A stretch of 29,309 nucleotides of DNA from Eubacteriales Family XIII. Incertae Sedis bacterium (GTDB lineage Bacteria > Bacillota > Clostridia > Peptostreptococcales > Anaerovoracaceae): NCBI GenBank assembly GCA_031255695.1, contig JAIRSA010000022.1, positions 1-29,309 of the forward strand, read 5' to 3'. Of the stretch, positions 15,635 to 22,698 are shown piece after piece. The position numbers and the translations under genes are program-made. The first letter of the stretch is position 1. Each line of letters begins with the position of its first letter. The notes below the pieces were generated by a model. It was not told the DNA's origin. It saw nothing but the letters and a program-made list of their open reading frames with translations, and ran no database searches.

Positions 15635-15690
15635 TGTCTGTTTTTTGCCTGCCATAGTCCCGCCGTATGGCGCGGGCGCCTATGCCGGGG

Positions 15691-16974
15691 CTAGCGCAAT
15701 GTCGCTTCGTACAGGTCTTCCGCGCTGTCCCACTCTGCTATTATCTGCGGTATGACCTTGTACAGGTCGCCTACGATCCCATAGTCGGCTACCTCGAATA
15801 TCGGGGCGTCCGGATCCTTGTTTATCGCGACGATGATGTCCGATGTCTGCATGCCCGCCAGGTGCTGTATGGCCCCCGATATGCCGCAGGCGAAATAGAT
15901 CTTCGGCTTTACTGTCGTCCCTGTCTGCCCTACCTGGTGCGAGTGGTCGATCCAGCCCGCGTCCACGGCGGCCCTCGATGAGCCGACGACGCCGCCTACC
16001 TTGTCGGCGAACTGCTTTATGAGATCGAAGCCCGAAGGATCGCCGAGGCCGCGCCCGCCGGAGCAGATTATGTCCGCATCGGTCAGCGAGACGATCTCCT
16101 TGGCCGACTTCACTATCTCGACTATCTTCGTCCTGATGTCGCTGTCGCCCAGCGAAGGATTGTACACGATGACCTCGCCCTTTGCGCCAGGCTTCCTTTC
16201 CCTCCTGGTCATGACGCCCGGCCGGACCGTCGCCATCTGCGGGCGCGTCCTTGGGCATATGATCGTGGCCATGAGGTTGCCGCCGAAGGCCGGCCGCGTC
16301 TGCTTCAGGCCCTTGTCGTCCGAGTTCGGATCGAGGGTGGATGTGTCGAGCGTCGTGTTCTTCTTGGCATAGTCGACGTAGCTGCTCACCTTGACGTCGA
16401 GCCTTGTGCAGTCTGCGGTCAGCCCTGTGTTCAGCCTTGCAGCCACCCTCGGCGCCAGATCCCTGCCGATGTGGGTCGCGCCGAACAGCACGATCTCAGG
16501 CTTGTATTCGTTGACGGCGTCGAAGAAGACCTTCGTGTAGCCGTCGGTGGTGAAGTTCTCAAGCAGCGGGTGCTCGATCATGACGACGCCGTCCGCGCCG
16601 TACTCGAAGCACTCTGTCTTGAGCCCGCTGATCCCGTTGCCGACAAGCACCGCGTACACCTTGGCGTCGTCGCTGATCTCCCTCGCCAGCCTGCGGCCTT
16701 CGCCTATCAGCTCAAGGGCGACGTTCATGAGTTTGCCGGCGCGCTGCTCCGCATACACCCAGACATTCTTGTAGGCGGAGAGATCCACGGGGCCTTCCGC
16801 CTCTTCCGTCTTTACGATGGCGCTGAACTTGCAGACATCGATGCACTGGTTGCACGCCGTGCACTTTTCGTTTATTACGGCCAGCTTGCCTACCATGTCG
16901 ATCGCTTCGAACGGGCAGGCTTTCAGGCATAATTTGCAGCCTATGCATTTTTCTTTAATAATTTCAATAGCCAT
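15691..16974 (-). CDS. etfA: Electron transfer flavoprotein alpha subunit with N-terminal 2[4Fe-4S] ferredoxin domain
   Basis: A 427-residue EtfA, longer than the usual 320-340. Residues 1-55 form a ferredoxin domain with Cys 10, 13, 16, 20 and Cys 38, 41, 44, 48, enough for two [4Fe-4S] clusters. The EtfA core follows, with FAD-binding signatures SGGRGLG (304-310), GSSRAAVDAGW (330-340), HQVGQTG (345-351) and CGISGAIQH (362-370). It pairs with EtfB to pass electrons between NADH, ferredoxin and an acyl-CoA dehydrogenase. An extra ferredoxin domain on EtfA is known from CarE of the Acetobacterium caffeyl-CoA reductase complex. The start has AAGGGGG 5 bases upstream and lies 10 bp after the etfB stop. 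Confidence 0.96.
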   Translation of the reverse strand: MAIEIIKEKCIGCKLCLKACPFEAIDMVGKLAVINEKCTACNQCIDVCKFSAIVKTEEAEGPVDLSAYKNVWVYAEQRAGKLMNVALELIGEGRRLAREISDDAKVYAVLVGNGISGLKTECFEYGADGVVMIEHPLLENFTTDGYTKVFFDAVNEYKPEIVLFGATHIGRDLAPRVAARLNTGLTADCTRLDVKVSSYVDYAKKNTTLDTSTLDPNSDDKGLKQTRPAFGGNLMATIICPRTRPQMATVRPGVMTRRERKPGAKGEVIVYNPSLGDSDIRTKIVEIVKSAKEIVSLTDADIICSGGRGLGDPSGFDLIKQFADKVGGVVGSSRAAVDAGWIDHSHQVGQTGTTVKPKIYFACGISGAIQHLAGMQTSDIIVAINKDPDAPIFEVADYGIVGDLYKVIPQIIAEWDSAEDLYEATLR

Positions 16975-16984
16975 ATTGTCCCCC

Positions 16985-17788
16985 TTATATCACATGCTTT
17001 TTCTTCAGATTTATGAGAAGCCTGTCCGCGAGCTCTTTGTCCGTGTCGCCTTCTATGACGATGCCCTTGCCCTTAGGCGCCGGGGTAAACGAACGGTAGA
17101 CATTTGTGGGGGACGCTTCCAGGCCTACTTCCCTGTCCGTGTCCACGCCAAGATCCTTTGCGCCCCATACCGGCATATCCTTCTTGACGGCGTCGAATAT
17201 CCCGCCGATCGACATATGCCTCGGCGTGTTGAGCTCCTTGATGGCCGTCAGCATGCACGGGGTCTCGATCTTGATGATCTCATAGCCGTCCTCAAGCGCC
17301 CGGTGCACGGTGATATGCTTCATGTCGCTGTCGATCGAGAAGTCCGCGACATATGTGACCTGCGGTATGCCTAGTTTCTCCGCTATCTGCGGGCCCACCT
17401 GCGCGGTGTCGCCGTCGATAGCCTGCCTGCCTGCGAATATCAGATCGAAGCCGCCGAGCTTGCCGATCGCCGCCGCGATGGCGTTCGAGGTCGCCCAGGT
17501 GTCCGAGCCGCCCAGCGCGCGGTCCGAAAGCAGTATGCCATCGTCTGCGCCCATGGCCATGCACTCGATCAGCAGGTCCTTGGCCTGCGGCGGGCCCATC
17601 GTGATAACCGTGATATGTGTGTCAGGATATTGATCCTTGATCTTCAGCGCCTCCTCAAGCGCGTTGGCGTCATCGTGATTCAATATGCTGGGGACGCCTT
17701 CCCTTATAAGCGTCTTCTTTATTGGATCGATCTTGATCTCGTTTGTGTCCGGCACCTGTTTGGCGCAGACAATAATCTTAAATGCCAT
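16985..17788 (-). CDS. etfB: Electron transfer flavoprotein beta subunit
   Basis: A 267-residue partner of EtfA. The N-terminus (KIIVCAKQVPDTNEIKID) and the nucleotide-binding motif AGRQAIDGDTAQVGPQIAE at about 125-143 are characteristic of EtfB. The protein binds the second FAD (or AMP) and, in bifurcating complexes, NADH. AAGGAG lies 7 bases before the ATG. It is the middle gene of bcd-etfB-etfA, 36 bp after the dehydrogenase stop and 10 bp before etfA, so the subunits are made together. Confidence 0.96.
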   Translation of the reverse strand: MAFKIIVCAKQVPDTNEIKIDPIKKTLIREGVPSILNHDDANALEEALKIKDQYPDTHITVITMGPPQAKDLLIECMAMGADDGILLSDRALGGSDTWATSNAIAAAIGKLGGFDLIFAGRQAIDGDTAQVGPQIAEKLGIPQVTYVADFSIDSDMKHITVHRALEDGYEIIKIETPCMLTAIKELNTPRHMSIGGIFDAVKKDMPVWGAKDLGVDTDREVGLEASPTNVYRSFTPAPKGKGIVIEGDTDKELADRLLINLKKKHVI

Positions 17789-17824
17789 AATTAGCTCCTT
17801 CTTCCATTGCCTTGACCGGGCAAC

Positions 17825-18970
17825 CTATTTCTTAAACACATCAGCCGCAATAACCATTTTCTGCACTTCCGAAGTGCCTTCGTAGATCTCTGTGATCTTC
17901 GCGTCCCTCATCATCCTCTCGACGGGATAGTCTTTGATGTAGCCGTAGCCGCCGTGGAACTGCACCGCCTTTGTAGTCACGTACATCGCCGTCTCCGCCG
18001 CATAGAGCTTGGCCATGGCCGAAGCCGGGCCATACTTGAGGTGCTTGTCCTTCATGTCTGCCGCCCTGTAGATCAGCAGCCTCGCGGCGTCGATGCGCGT
18101 CTTCATCTCGGCCATTTCGAACTGCAGCGCCTGCATGTCAGCCAAGCGCTTGCCGAACTGCTTTCTGGACTTCATGTACTCGACCGTCACGTCGAATGCG
18201 CCCTGCGCGATCCCAAGCGCCTGCGAGGCGATGCCGATACGGCCGCCGTCAAGCGTGGACATGGCGACCTTGAAGCCCTCGCCCGGATTGCCCAGAATGT
18301 TCTCCTTCGGCACCTTGCAGTTCTGGAAGATCAGCTCGGTCGTCGATGAGGCGCATATGCCCATCTTGTCCTCGGTCTTGCCGATCGAGAAGCCCTCGAA
18401 GCCCTTTTCCACTATGAAGGAGCTGATGCCGCCCCTGGTGCCCTTCTTTTTGTCCGTCATTGCCATGACCACAAAGGTGTCGGCATAGCCGCCGTTCGTG
18501 ATGAACACCTTCGCGCCGTTCAGGAGCCAGTGATCGCCCATGTCCTCTGCCCTTGTCTGCTGGCCGCCGGCGTCGGTTCCGGCGTTGGGCTCTGTCAGCC
18601 CGAACGCGCCCAGTTTCCTGCCGCTGCAGAGGTCCGGCACATATTTCTTGATCTGCTCCTCATTGCCCCACGCGTATATCGGCCATGCGCACAGCGAGGT
18701 ATGCGCCGAGCAGATTACGCCAGTCGACGCGCAGCAGCGCGACAGCTCCTCGACCGTGATCGCATACGAGATATGATCGCCGCCGGCGCCCTCGACATCC
18801 TTCGGGAAGGGCACGCCCAGCAGGCCGTACTCGCCCATCTTCTTCACCGTCTCTTCGGGGAACCTATGCTCTTTGTCACAGTCCGCCGCGATAGGCTCCA
18901 CCTCTGTTTCGGCGAATTTCCTCACCATTTTCCTTACGAATTCCTGCTCTTTCGTCAACTGAAAGTCCAT
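17825..18970 (-). CDS. bcd: Short-chain acyl-CoA (butyryl-CoA type) dehydrogenase
   Basis: A 381-residue flavoprotein that, with Etf, reduces an enoyl-CoA such as crotonyl-CoA. The catalytic Glu is at 364 in ITEIYEGTSEVQ, the place used by butyryl-CoA dehydrogenases. FAD/substrate motifs are GAFGLTEPNAGTDAGG (121-136), WLLNGAKVFITNGG (148-161) and QFHGGYGYIKDYPVER (337-352). AAGGAGG lies 8 bases before the ATG. As first gene of an operon with etfB and etfA it resembles both bcd-etfBA and carCDE, so an acrylyl- or caffeyl-CoA-type substrate is not excluded. The gene symbol is given for the family. Confidence 0.92.
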   Translation of the reverse strand: MDFQLTKEQEFVRKMVRKFAETEVEPIAADCDKEHRFPEETVKKMGEYGLLGVPFPKDVEGAGGDHISYAITVEELSRCCASTGVICSAHTSLCAWPIYAWGNEEQIKKYVPDLCSGRKLGAFGLTEPNAGTDAGGQQTRAEDMGDHWLLNGAKVFITNGGYADTFVVMAMTDKKKGTRGGISSFIVEKGFEGFSIGKTEDKMGICASSTTELIFQNCKVPKENILGNPGEGFKVAMSTLDGGRIGIASQALGIAQGAFDVTVEYMKSRKQFGKRLADMQALQFEMAEMKTRIDAARLLIYRAADMKDKHLKYGPASAMAKLYAAETAMYVTTKAVQFHGGYGYIKDYPVERMMRDAKITEIYEGTSEVQKMVIAADVFKK

Positions 18971-19285
18971 GCAAATGCCTCCTTAATCCCACTCCGTGGC
19001 GCCATGTGCGCACACGGAATGAACCGCCTTTCCGTACTTGCCTATTTGTACCGAAAAGTATTGATTCCACTCATTACTACAATAATTTAACCTCAAATCC
19101 TGCAACCTATACGCTTCTTCGTATCTGCTTCACCTCCGCTCTGGGCAAAGCTTGCTGCCGGCTCCGCTGCCACAAAGCCGCCAGGCCTCCCAAACCCTCC
19201 ATCGTGTCTTTGTCGTTAAGGCTATTGCCCCTGTGCAAATTTTATGTTAAAATTTACTAAAGATGCAAAAGGGGGCAATCCAATT
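18971..19285. other. 315-bp divergent intergenic region between bcd and the lipoprotein gene
   Basis: It holds the bcd ribosome site (about 18979-18985) and, in the bcd leader, a stem TCCGTG/CACGGA (18993-18998 with 19013-19018). This encloses GGCGCC and overlaps the perfect palindrome TGTGCGCACA (19005-19014). AT-rich DNA at 19040-19110 probably contains the bcd promoter, but no convincing pair of boxes was found. The lipoprotein promoter is near 19225-19253. No small gene or RNA was recognised. Confidence 0.6.
19225..19253 (+). promoter_or_regulatory. Promoter of the lipoprotein gene
   Basis: TTGCCC (19225-19230) and TAAAAT (19248-19253) are spaced 17 bp apart. Transcription would start near 19260, just before the AAAAGGGGG ribosome site at about 19267-19275. 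Confidence 0.6.
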
Positions 19286-19936
19286 ATGAGCACATTTTTT
19301 TCCCTGCGCGCCCGCCGCGCGCTTGCGGCAGCCTTGGCCGCCGCCGTTTTCCTGACCCTTGCGGCCGGGTGCGGGCCTAAGCCCGCCGATCGCGATGCTG
19401 ACGGAAACATCATAATCCCTGACGCCGTACTGAAGGACAAAGACAAGGCCCTGTCCTACGCCAAGAGCCTGGCGATAAACTTCAACGGCAAGTGGGCGGA
19501 CTGGCATGAAGCCATGAGGGCTTCCGGCGAAGGCGAAAGCTTTGAAGGCTACGCCAGCCACCTTGAAGATCTCGAAGACTTCTGCGATCAGTCCAAGTCG
19601 TTCAGGGCATACATCGTGTACTCCGACGACCCTGGCGCAGAGGAGTATGCCGTCACCATGTCCTACGCCGCCGAGCCGCCGGGCCCCGGCGCCACCTGCA
19701 AGGCCCTGCCCGAAATGCGGGCGGCCTTTGAAGGCACAGCCACAGCCGAGCCCAACGCCTGGGACTACAATGGGGACAGATACCTCGCCTGCTGGAGCGC
19801 CTATGCCCCGATCTACGACGGCACCGGCGCGATCGTCGCTGTCCTAGCCATTGACTTCCCCGCGAAAAACGTCAGGGCATCGTATCCCGACTGGAACCGT
19901 GATCGCCCTCAATGGAACGGTTATACGGGCGAATGA
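19286..19936 (+). CDS. Secreted lipoprotein with a possible PDC/Cache-like sensor fold
   Basis: A 216-residue protein from the ATG at 19286. A basic N-terminus (RARRALAAALAAAVFLTLAAGC) leads into the lipobox LAAG-Cys at about residue 29, so the mature protein is anchored to the outer face of the membrane. The C-terminal part has the pattern CWSAYAPIYDGTGAIVAVLAIDFPA, which resembles the last strands of PDC/Cache extracellular sensor domains. There is no attached kinase or chemoreceptor part, so it may be a stand-alone ligand-binding lipoprotein. A GGGGG tract about 10 bases upstream serves as ribosome site. Its last 65 bases overlap the 3' end of thiI on the other strand. The function is unknown. 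Confidence 0.75.
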   Translation: MSTFFSLRARRALAAALAAAVFLTLAAGCGPKPADRDADGNIIIPDAVLKDKDKALSYAKSLAINFNGKWADWHEAMRASGEGESFEGYASHLEDLEDFCDQSKSFRAYIVYSDDPGAEEYAVTMSYAAEPPGPGATCKALPEMRAAFEGTATAEPNAWDYNGDRYLACWSAYAPIYDGTGAIVAVLAIDFPAKNVRASYPDWNRDRPQWNGYTGE

Positions 19937-21122
19937 TCACAGTCTCCGCCGAATCCAGCGCCGCCTCGATCAGGCTGCTGGCATCAAGCCTCGATTCCGA
20001 GGCCAGTATGTCGGCGAGTTTGGGCTTCGTCGCGGGATGCTTGGGCAGAAAGACAGTGCAGCAGTCTTCATAGGGAAGCACTGAGGTCTCGTATGTCCCG
20101 ATGTCCCGCGCCTTATCGATGATGTCCACCTTGTCGAGCGCTATCAGCGGCCGCATTACAGGGATCTTCGCCGCTTCGTCCGTCACCGTCAGGGCCTCCG
20201 CCGTCTGGCTGGCGACCTGCCCGAGGTTTTCGCCTGTGATGAGCATGGCGCACCCGGTGCGGGCGGCCAGCCTTTCGGCGATCTTCATCATGAACCTTCT
20301 CAGTAGTATGGTCATCTCTTCTTCCGGGCAGCGCTCGACGAGCTGCTCCTGTATAGGAAGGAGGTTTATCATGTGCATCTCGAAGCGCCCGCAGTAAACG
20401 GCGAGCAGCCCTGCCAATGCCTCGACCTTTTCCTGAGCCCTTTTGCTCGTGTAGGGATAGGAGTGAAAATGTACGGCCTCTATTCTCATCCCCCGTTTCG
20501 CCATCATGAACGCGGCGACCGGGCTGTCTATCCCGCCTGACAAAAGTATCAGCCCCTTCCCGTTGGTCCCGAGCGGCAGCCCCCCGAAACCAGGGAATTT
20601 GTCTTCATAGATATATGATCTGCCTTTCCGCAGATTTACATATATCCTGCAGTCGGGATCATGGACATCCACCTTGAGCTCCCTGCATCTCTTCAGCACC
20701 TCCGCCCCGACAACACGCGCTATGTCAGGTGACGGCACCGGGAAGCTCTTGTCCGCCCTCTTCGCCTCGACCTTGAAGGTCTTGACATCCCCCCGCTTCA
20801 TTCTTTCCAGCATATATTCTGACGCCGCAGAGCAGATCGCATCCATATCGGATTCCACTTCTGTGGCGGGGCTGATCGACGTAACACCGAAAACCTTTGA
20901 TATCTCGCCTATTATGTCTTCGCTTCGGTGCCTATTGTCCGCATACACGAAAACCAGGCCGTCGCTGCGCCTCACCGACACGTCGCCGAACCTGCGCAGC
21001 AGCTTGCGCATGCGCTCGACGAGCATGCGCTCGAAATACGGCTTGTTCAAGCCCTTGAGCGCAACCTCGCCATACCTGACGATAAATATCTGCATGCCGC
21101 TGTTCTGGTTTTCCATAGCCAT
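19872..21122 (-). CDS. thiI: tRNA 4-thiouridine synthase / thiamine sulfurtransferase ThiI
   Basis: A 416-residue enzyme that activates U8 of tRNA with ATP for sulfur insertion, and in many bacteria feeds sulfur to thiamine synthesis. It has an N-terminal ferredoxin-like segment (MQIFIVRYGEVALKGLN), a THUMP region at about 60-165 and the PP-loop LLSGGIDSPVAAF at 193-205. There is no C-terminal rhodanese domain, as in Bacillus, so sulfur probably comes directly from the NifS encoded upstream. The ATG at 21122 has GGGAG 9 bases upstream; the ATG at 21116, with AAGGG 7 bases upstream, is an equally good start. The 3' end runs 65 bp into the convergent lipoprotein gene. Confidence 0.95.
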   Translation of the reverse strand: MAMENQNSGMQIFIVRYGEVALKGLNKPYFERMLVERMRKLLRRFGDVSVRRSDGLVFVYADNRHRSEDIIGEISKVFGVTSISPATEVESDMDAICSAASEYMLERMKRGDVKTFKVEAKRADKSFPVPSPDIARVVGAEVLKRCRELKVDVHDPDCRIYVNLRKGRSYIYEDKFPGFGGLPLGTNGKGLILLSGGIDSPVAAFMMAKRGMRIEAVHFHSYPYTSKRAQEKVEALAGLLAVYCGRFEMHMINLLPIQEQLVERCPEEEMTILLRRFMMKIAERLAARTGCAMLITGENLGQVASQTAEALTVTDEAAKIPVMRPLIALDKVDIIDKARDIGTYETSVLPYEDCCTVFLPKHPATKPKLADILASESRLDASSLIEAALDSAETVIIRPYNRSIEGDHGSSRDTMP

Positions 21123-21175
21123 ACCCTTGCACTCCCATTGCCTTGCCTGCCGCGCCGCATCGTGCGCCGCGCCGG

Positions 21176-21225
21176 CCTTGCTGTCTGCCCGGCCCGTAGG
21201 CCTTGCTGTCTGCCCGGCCCGTAGG
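21176..21225. repeat. Perfect 25-bp tandem duplication between nifS and thiI
   Basis: Positions 21176-21200 and 21201-21225 are identical, each starting CCTTGCTGTCTG and ending CCCGTAGG. It sits in the 160-bp gap between the nifS stop and the thiI start. The perfect identity suggests a recent slippage event. Confidence 0.95.
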
Positions 21226-21282
21226 CATTCCGGCCTTGTGCGCTGCGCACAGCGCCCCCTGGGCCGGCCGGCCCAAGGCCAT

Positions 21283-22698
21283 CTATCTGAAACGCCTGAG
21301 CCTCCTGAGCCTGGCCGCCGAAGCCTTCACAGCTTCCACGGCGTAGTCGATCTCTTCGGCGGTGTTGAACTCGCTGAGGCTGAACCTTATCGCGCCCTCC
21401 ACGTCCGCCTGGGGCAGGCCCATGGCCTTCAGGACAGGGCTCCCGCCGCCTTTTTTGGATGAGCAGGCCGAACCCGTGGACACGAATATGCCCTTGCTCT
21501 CCAGATCGTGCAGCAGCACCTCGCCCCGGATGCCCCGAAAGCTTACGTTGAGTATGTAGGGGCTCGCGGCCATCTGTGCCGACCGCGCCGTCTGCGCCAT
21601 CTGCGCCGCCTGCGCCGTCTGCGCCGACCGCGCCGCCTGTGCCGACCGCGCCATCTGCGCCGCGCCTGCCGGCGGGCCCGCCGCATCCCCGGCCGGGCCG
21701 GCTGCGGCCGCGCTTTCGCGCAGCACTTCGGCATGGCCGTTGACCTTGATGTCCCCCACCTCCGACAGCAGCCCGGAGAGCAGCCTCTTCCTCAGCCCGG
21801 CCACAAAAGCGGCCCTGCTGCCGAGCCGTTCCGACGCCATCTTCGCTGCCAGGCCGAAGCCCGCTATCGCAGGCACGTTCTCCGTGCCCGACCTCAGGCC
21901 GCGTTCCTGCCCCCCTCCATAGATGAGGGGCTTTATATTCACTCCCCGCCTCACGTACAACGCGCCTGACCCCATGGGGCCATGGATCTTGTGGGCGCTG
22001 AATGCGATCAGATCCGCGCCGCCGGGCGAATTGCGGCAATTGTTAAAATTTTCACAATATTGGCTAAAAAAATTCCCGTCTTTAACCTCATCAATACTTT
22101 TCCCAAAAAATCCCAGCCCGAAGTCCAAAGGTATCTTGCCGAACGACTGCACCGCATCCACATGGAAGAGCAGCCGCCGCCCCACGCGCCTCTCGAAACT
22201 GTCCCTGAGCCTGAGCAGCTCGCCCACGGGCTGGATAGTCCCCGTCTCGTTGTTGACATGCATGCATGAAATGAGTATGGCATCCTCATTCATCAGCTGC
22301 TCCACCGAGGCCGGCACTACCGCGCCATGGCTGTCCACATCGGCAAAGGCGACTTCGAAGCCCTTTTCTTCAAGCGCCCGGCACGATTCGATGACGGCCG
22401 GATGCTCTATCCGCGAGCTTATGATCCTCTTGCCCCTGCGCTTCCCGGACTCGGCGCCGCAGATCAGCGCCATATTGTCCGATTCCGTCCCCCCAGACGT
22501 GAATACCAGGCTGTCCGGCTCAGCGCCGGCCGCGTCCGCAAGCCGGCGCCGCGCTTCCCTGACCGCCTTCTCTGCGGCAAGCCCCGCGTCGTGGAGGGCG
22601 GAAGGGTTGCCGTACACGCCTTCCATCGCCTCCATGACCAGCCGGGCCACTTCTGGATACGGCCGCGTCGTAGCGCTGTTGTCCAAATACACGCGCAT
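21283..22698 (-). CDS. Cysteine desulfurase (NifS/IscS family) with two in-frame inserts
   Basis: A 471-residue PLP enzyme, about 90 residues longer than typical. It takes sulfur from cysteine as a persulfide. The family features are YLDNSATT (4-11), GGTESDN (69-75), His99, NNETGTIQP (149-157), FHVDAVQSFGK (178-188), the PLP lysine 237 in SAHKIHG and the catalytic Cys412 in STGSACSS. Insert 1 (about 195-226) is coded by strikingly AT-rich DNA. Insert 2 (about 328-378) is an Ala-rich triplet-residue repeat ([MTSA]-A-[QR]). Both lie between conserved blocks in likely surface loops, so activity may survive. Its ATG follows the rny stop with no gap, and thiI lies downstream, matching the NifZ-ThiI pairing of Bacillus. 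Confidence 0.93.
   Translation of the reverse strand: MRVYLDNSATTRPYPEVARLVMEAMEGVYGNPSALHDAGLAAEKAVREARRRLADAAGAEPDSLVFTSGGTESDNMALICGAESGKRRGKRIISSRIEHPAVIESCRALEEKGFEVAFADVDSHGAVVPASVEQLMNEDAILISCMHVNNETGTIQPVGELLRLRDSFERRVGRRLLFHVDAVQSFGKIPLDFGLGFFGKSIDEVKDGNFFSQYCENFNNCRNSPGGADLIAFSAHKIHGPMGSGALYVRRGVNIKPLIYGGGQERGLRSGTENVPAIAGFGLAAKMASERLGSRAAFVAGLRKRLLSGLLSEVGDIKVNGHAEVLRESAAAAGPAGDAAGPPAGAAQMARSAQAARSAQTAQAAQMAQTARSAQMAASPYILNVSFRGIRGEVLLHDLESKGIFVSTGSACSSKKGGGSPVLKAMGLPQADVEGAIRFSLSEFNTAEEIDYAVEAVKASAARLRRLRRFR
21571..21664. repeat. 9-bp coding minisatellite in the cysteine desulfurase gene
   Basis: About ten 9-bp units of the form TGCGCCNNC (with CGCGCC or TGTGCC variants) run in frame, encoding three-residue units such as MAR, SAQ, AAR, TAQ and MAQ. 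The repeat makes most of insert 2 of the protein. Confidence 0.85.
22021..22116. other. AT-rich, palindrome-bearing in-frame insert in the cysteine desulfurase gene
   Basis: From 22029 to 22112 I count 25 G or C in 84 bases (about 30%), against well over 60% on both sides. The segment encodes about 32 extra residues, including GKSIDEVKDGNFFSQYCENF, between LDFGL and GADLIAFSAHK, which are normally nearly adjacent. It contains AATTGC-G-GCAATT (22029-22041) and ATTGTTAAAATTTTCACAAT (22039-22058), the latter a 20-base palindrome with one mismatched pair. The length keeps the frame. Confidence 0.75.
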
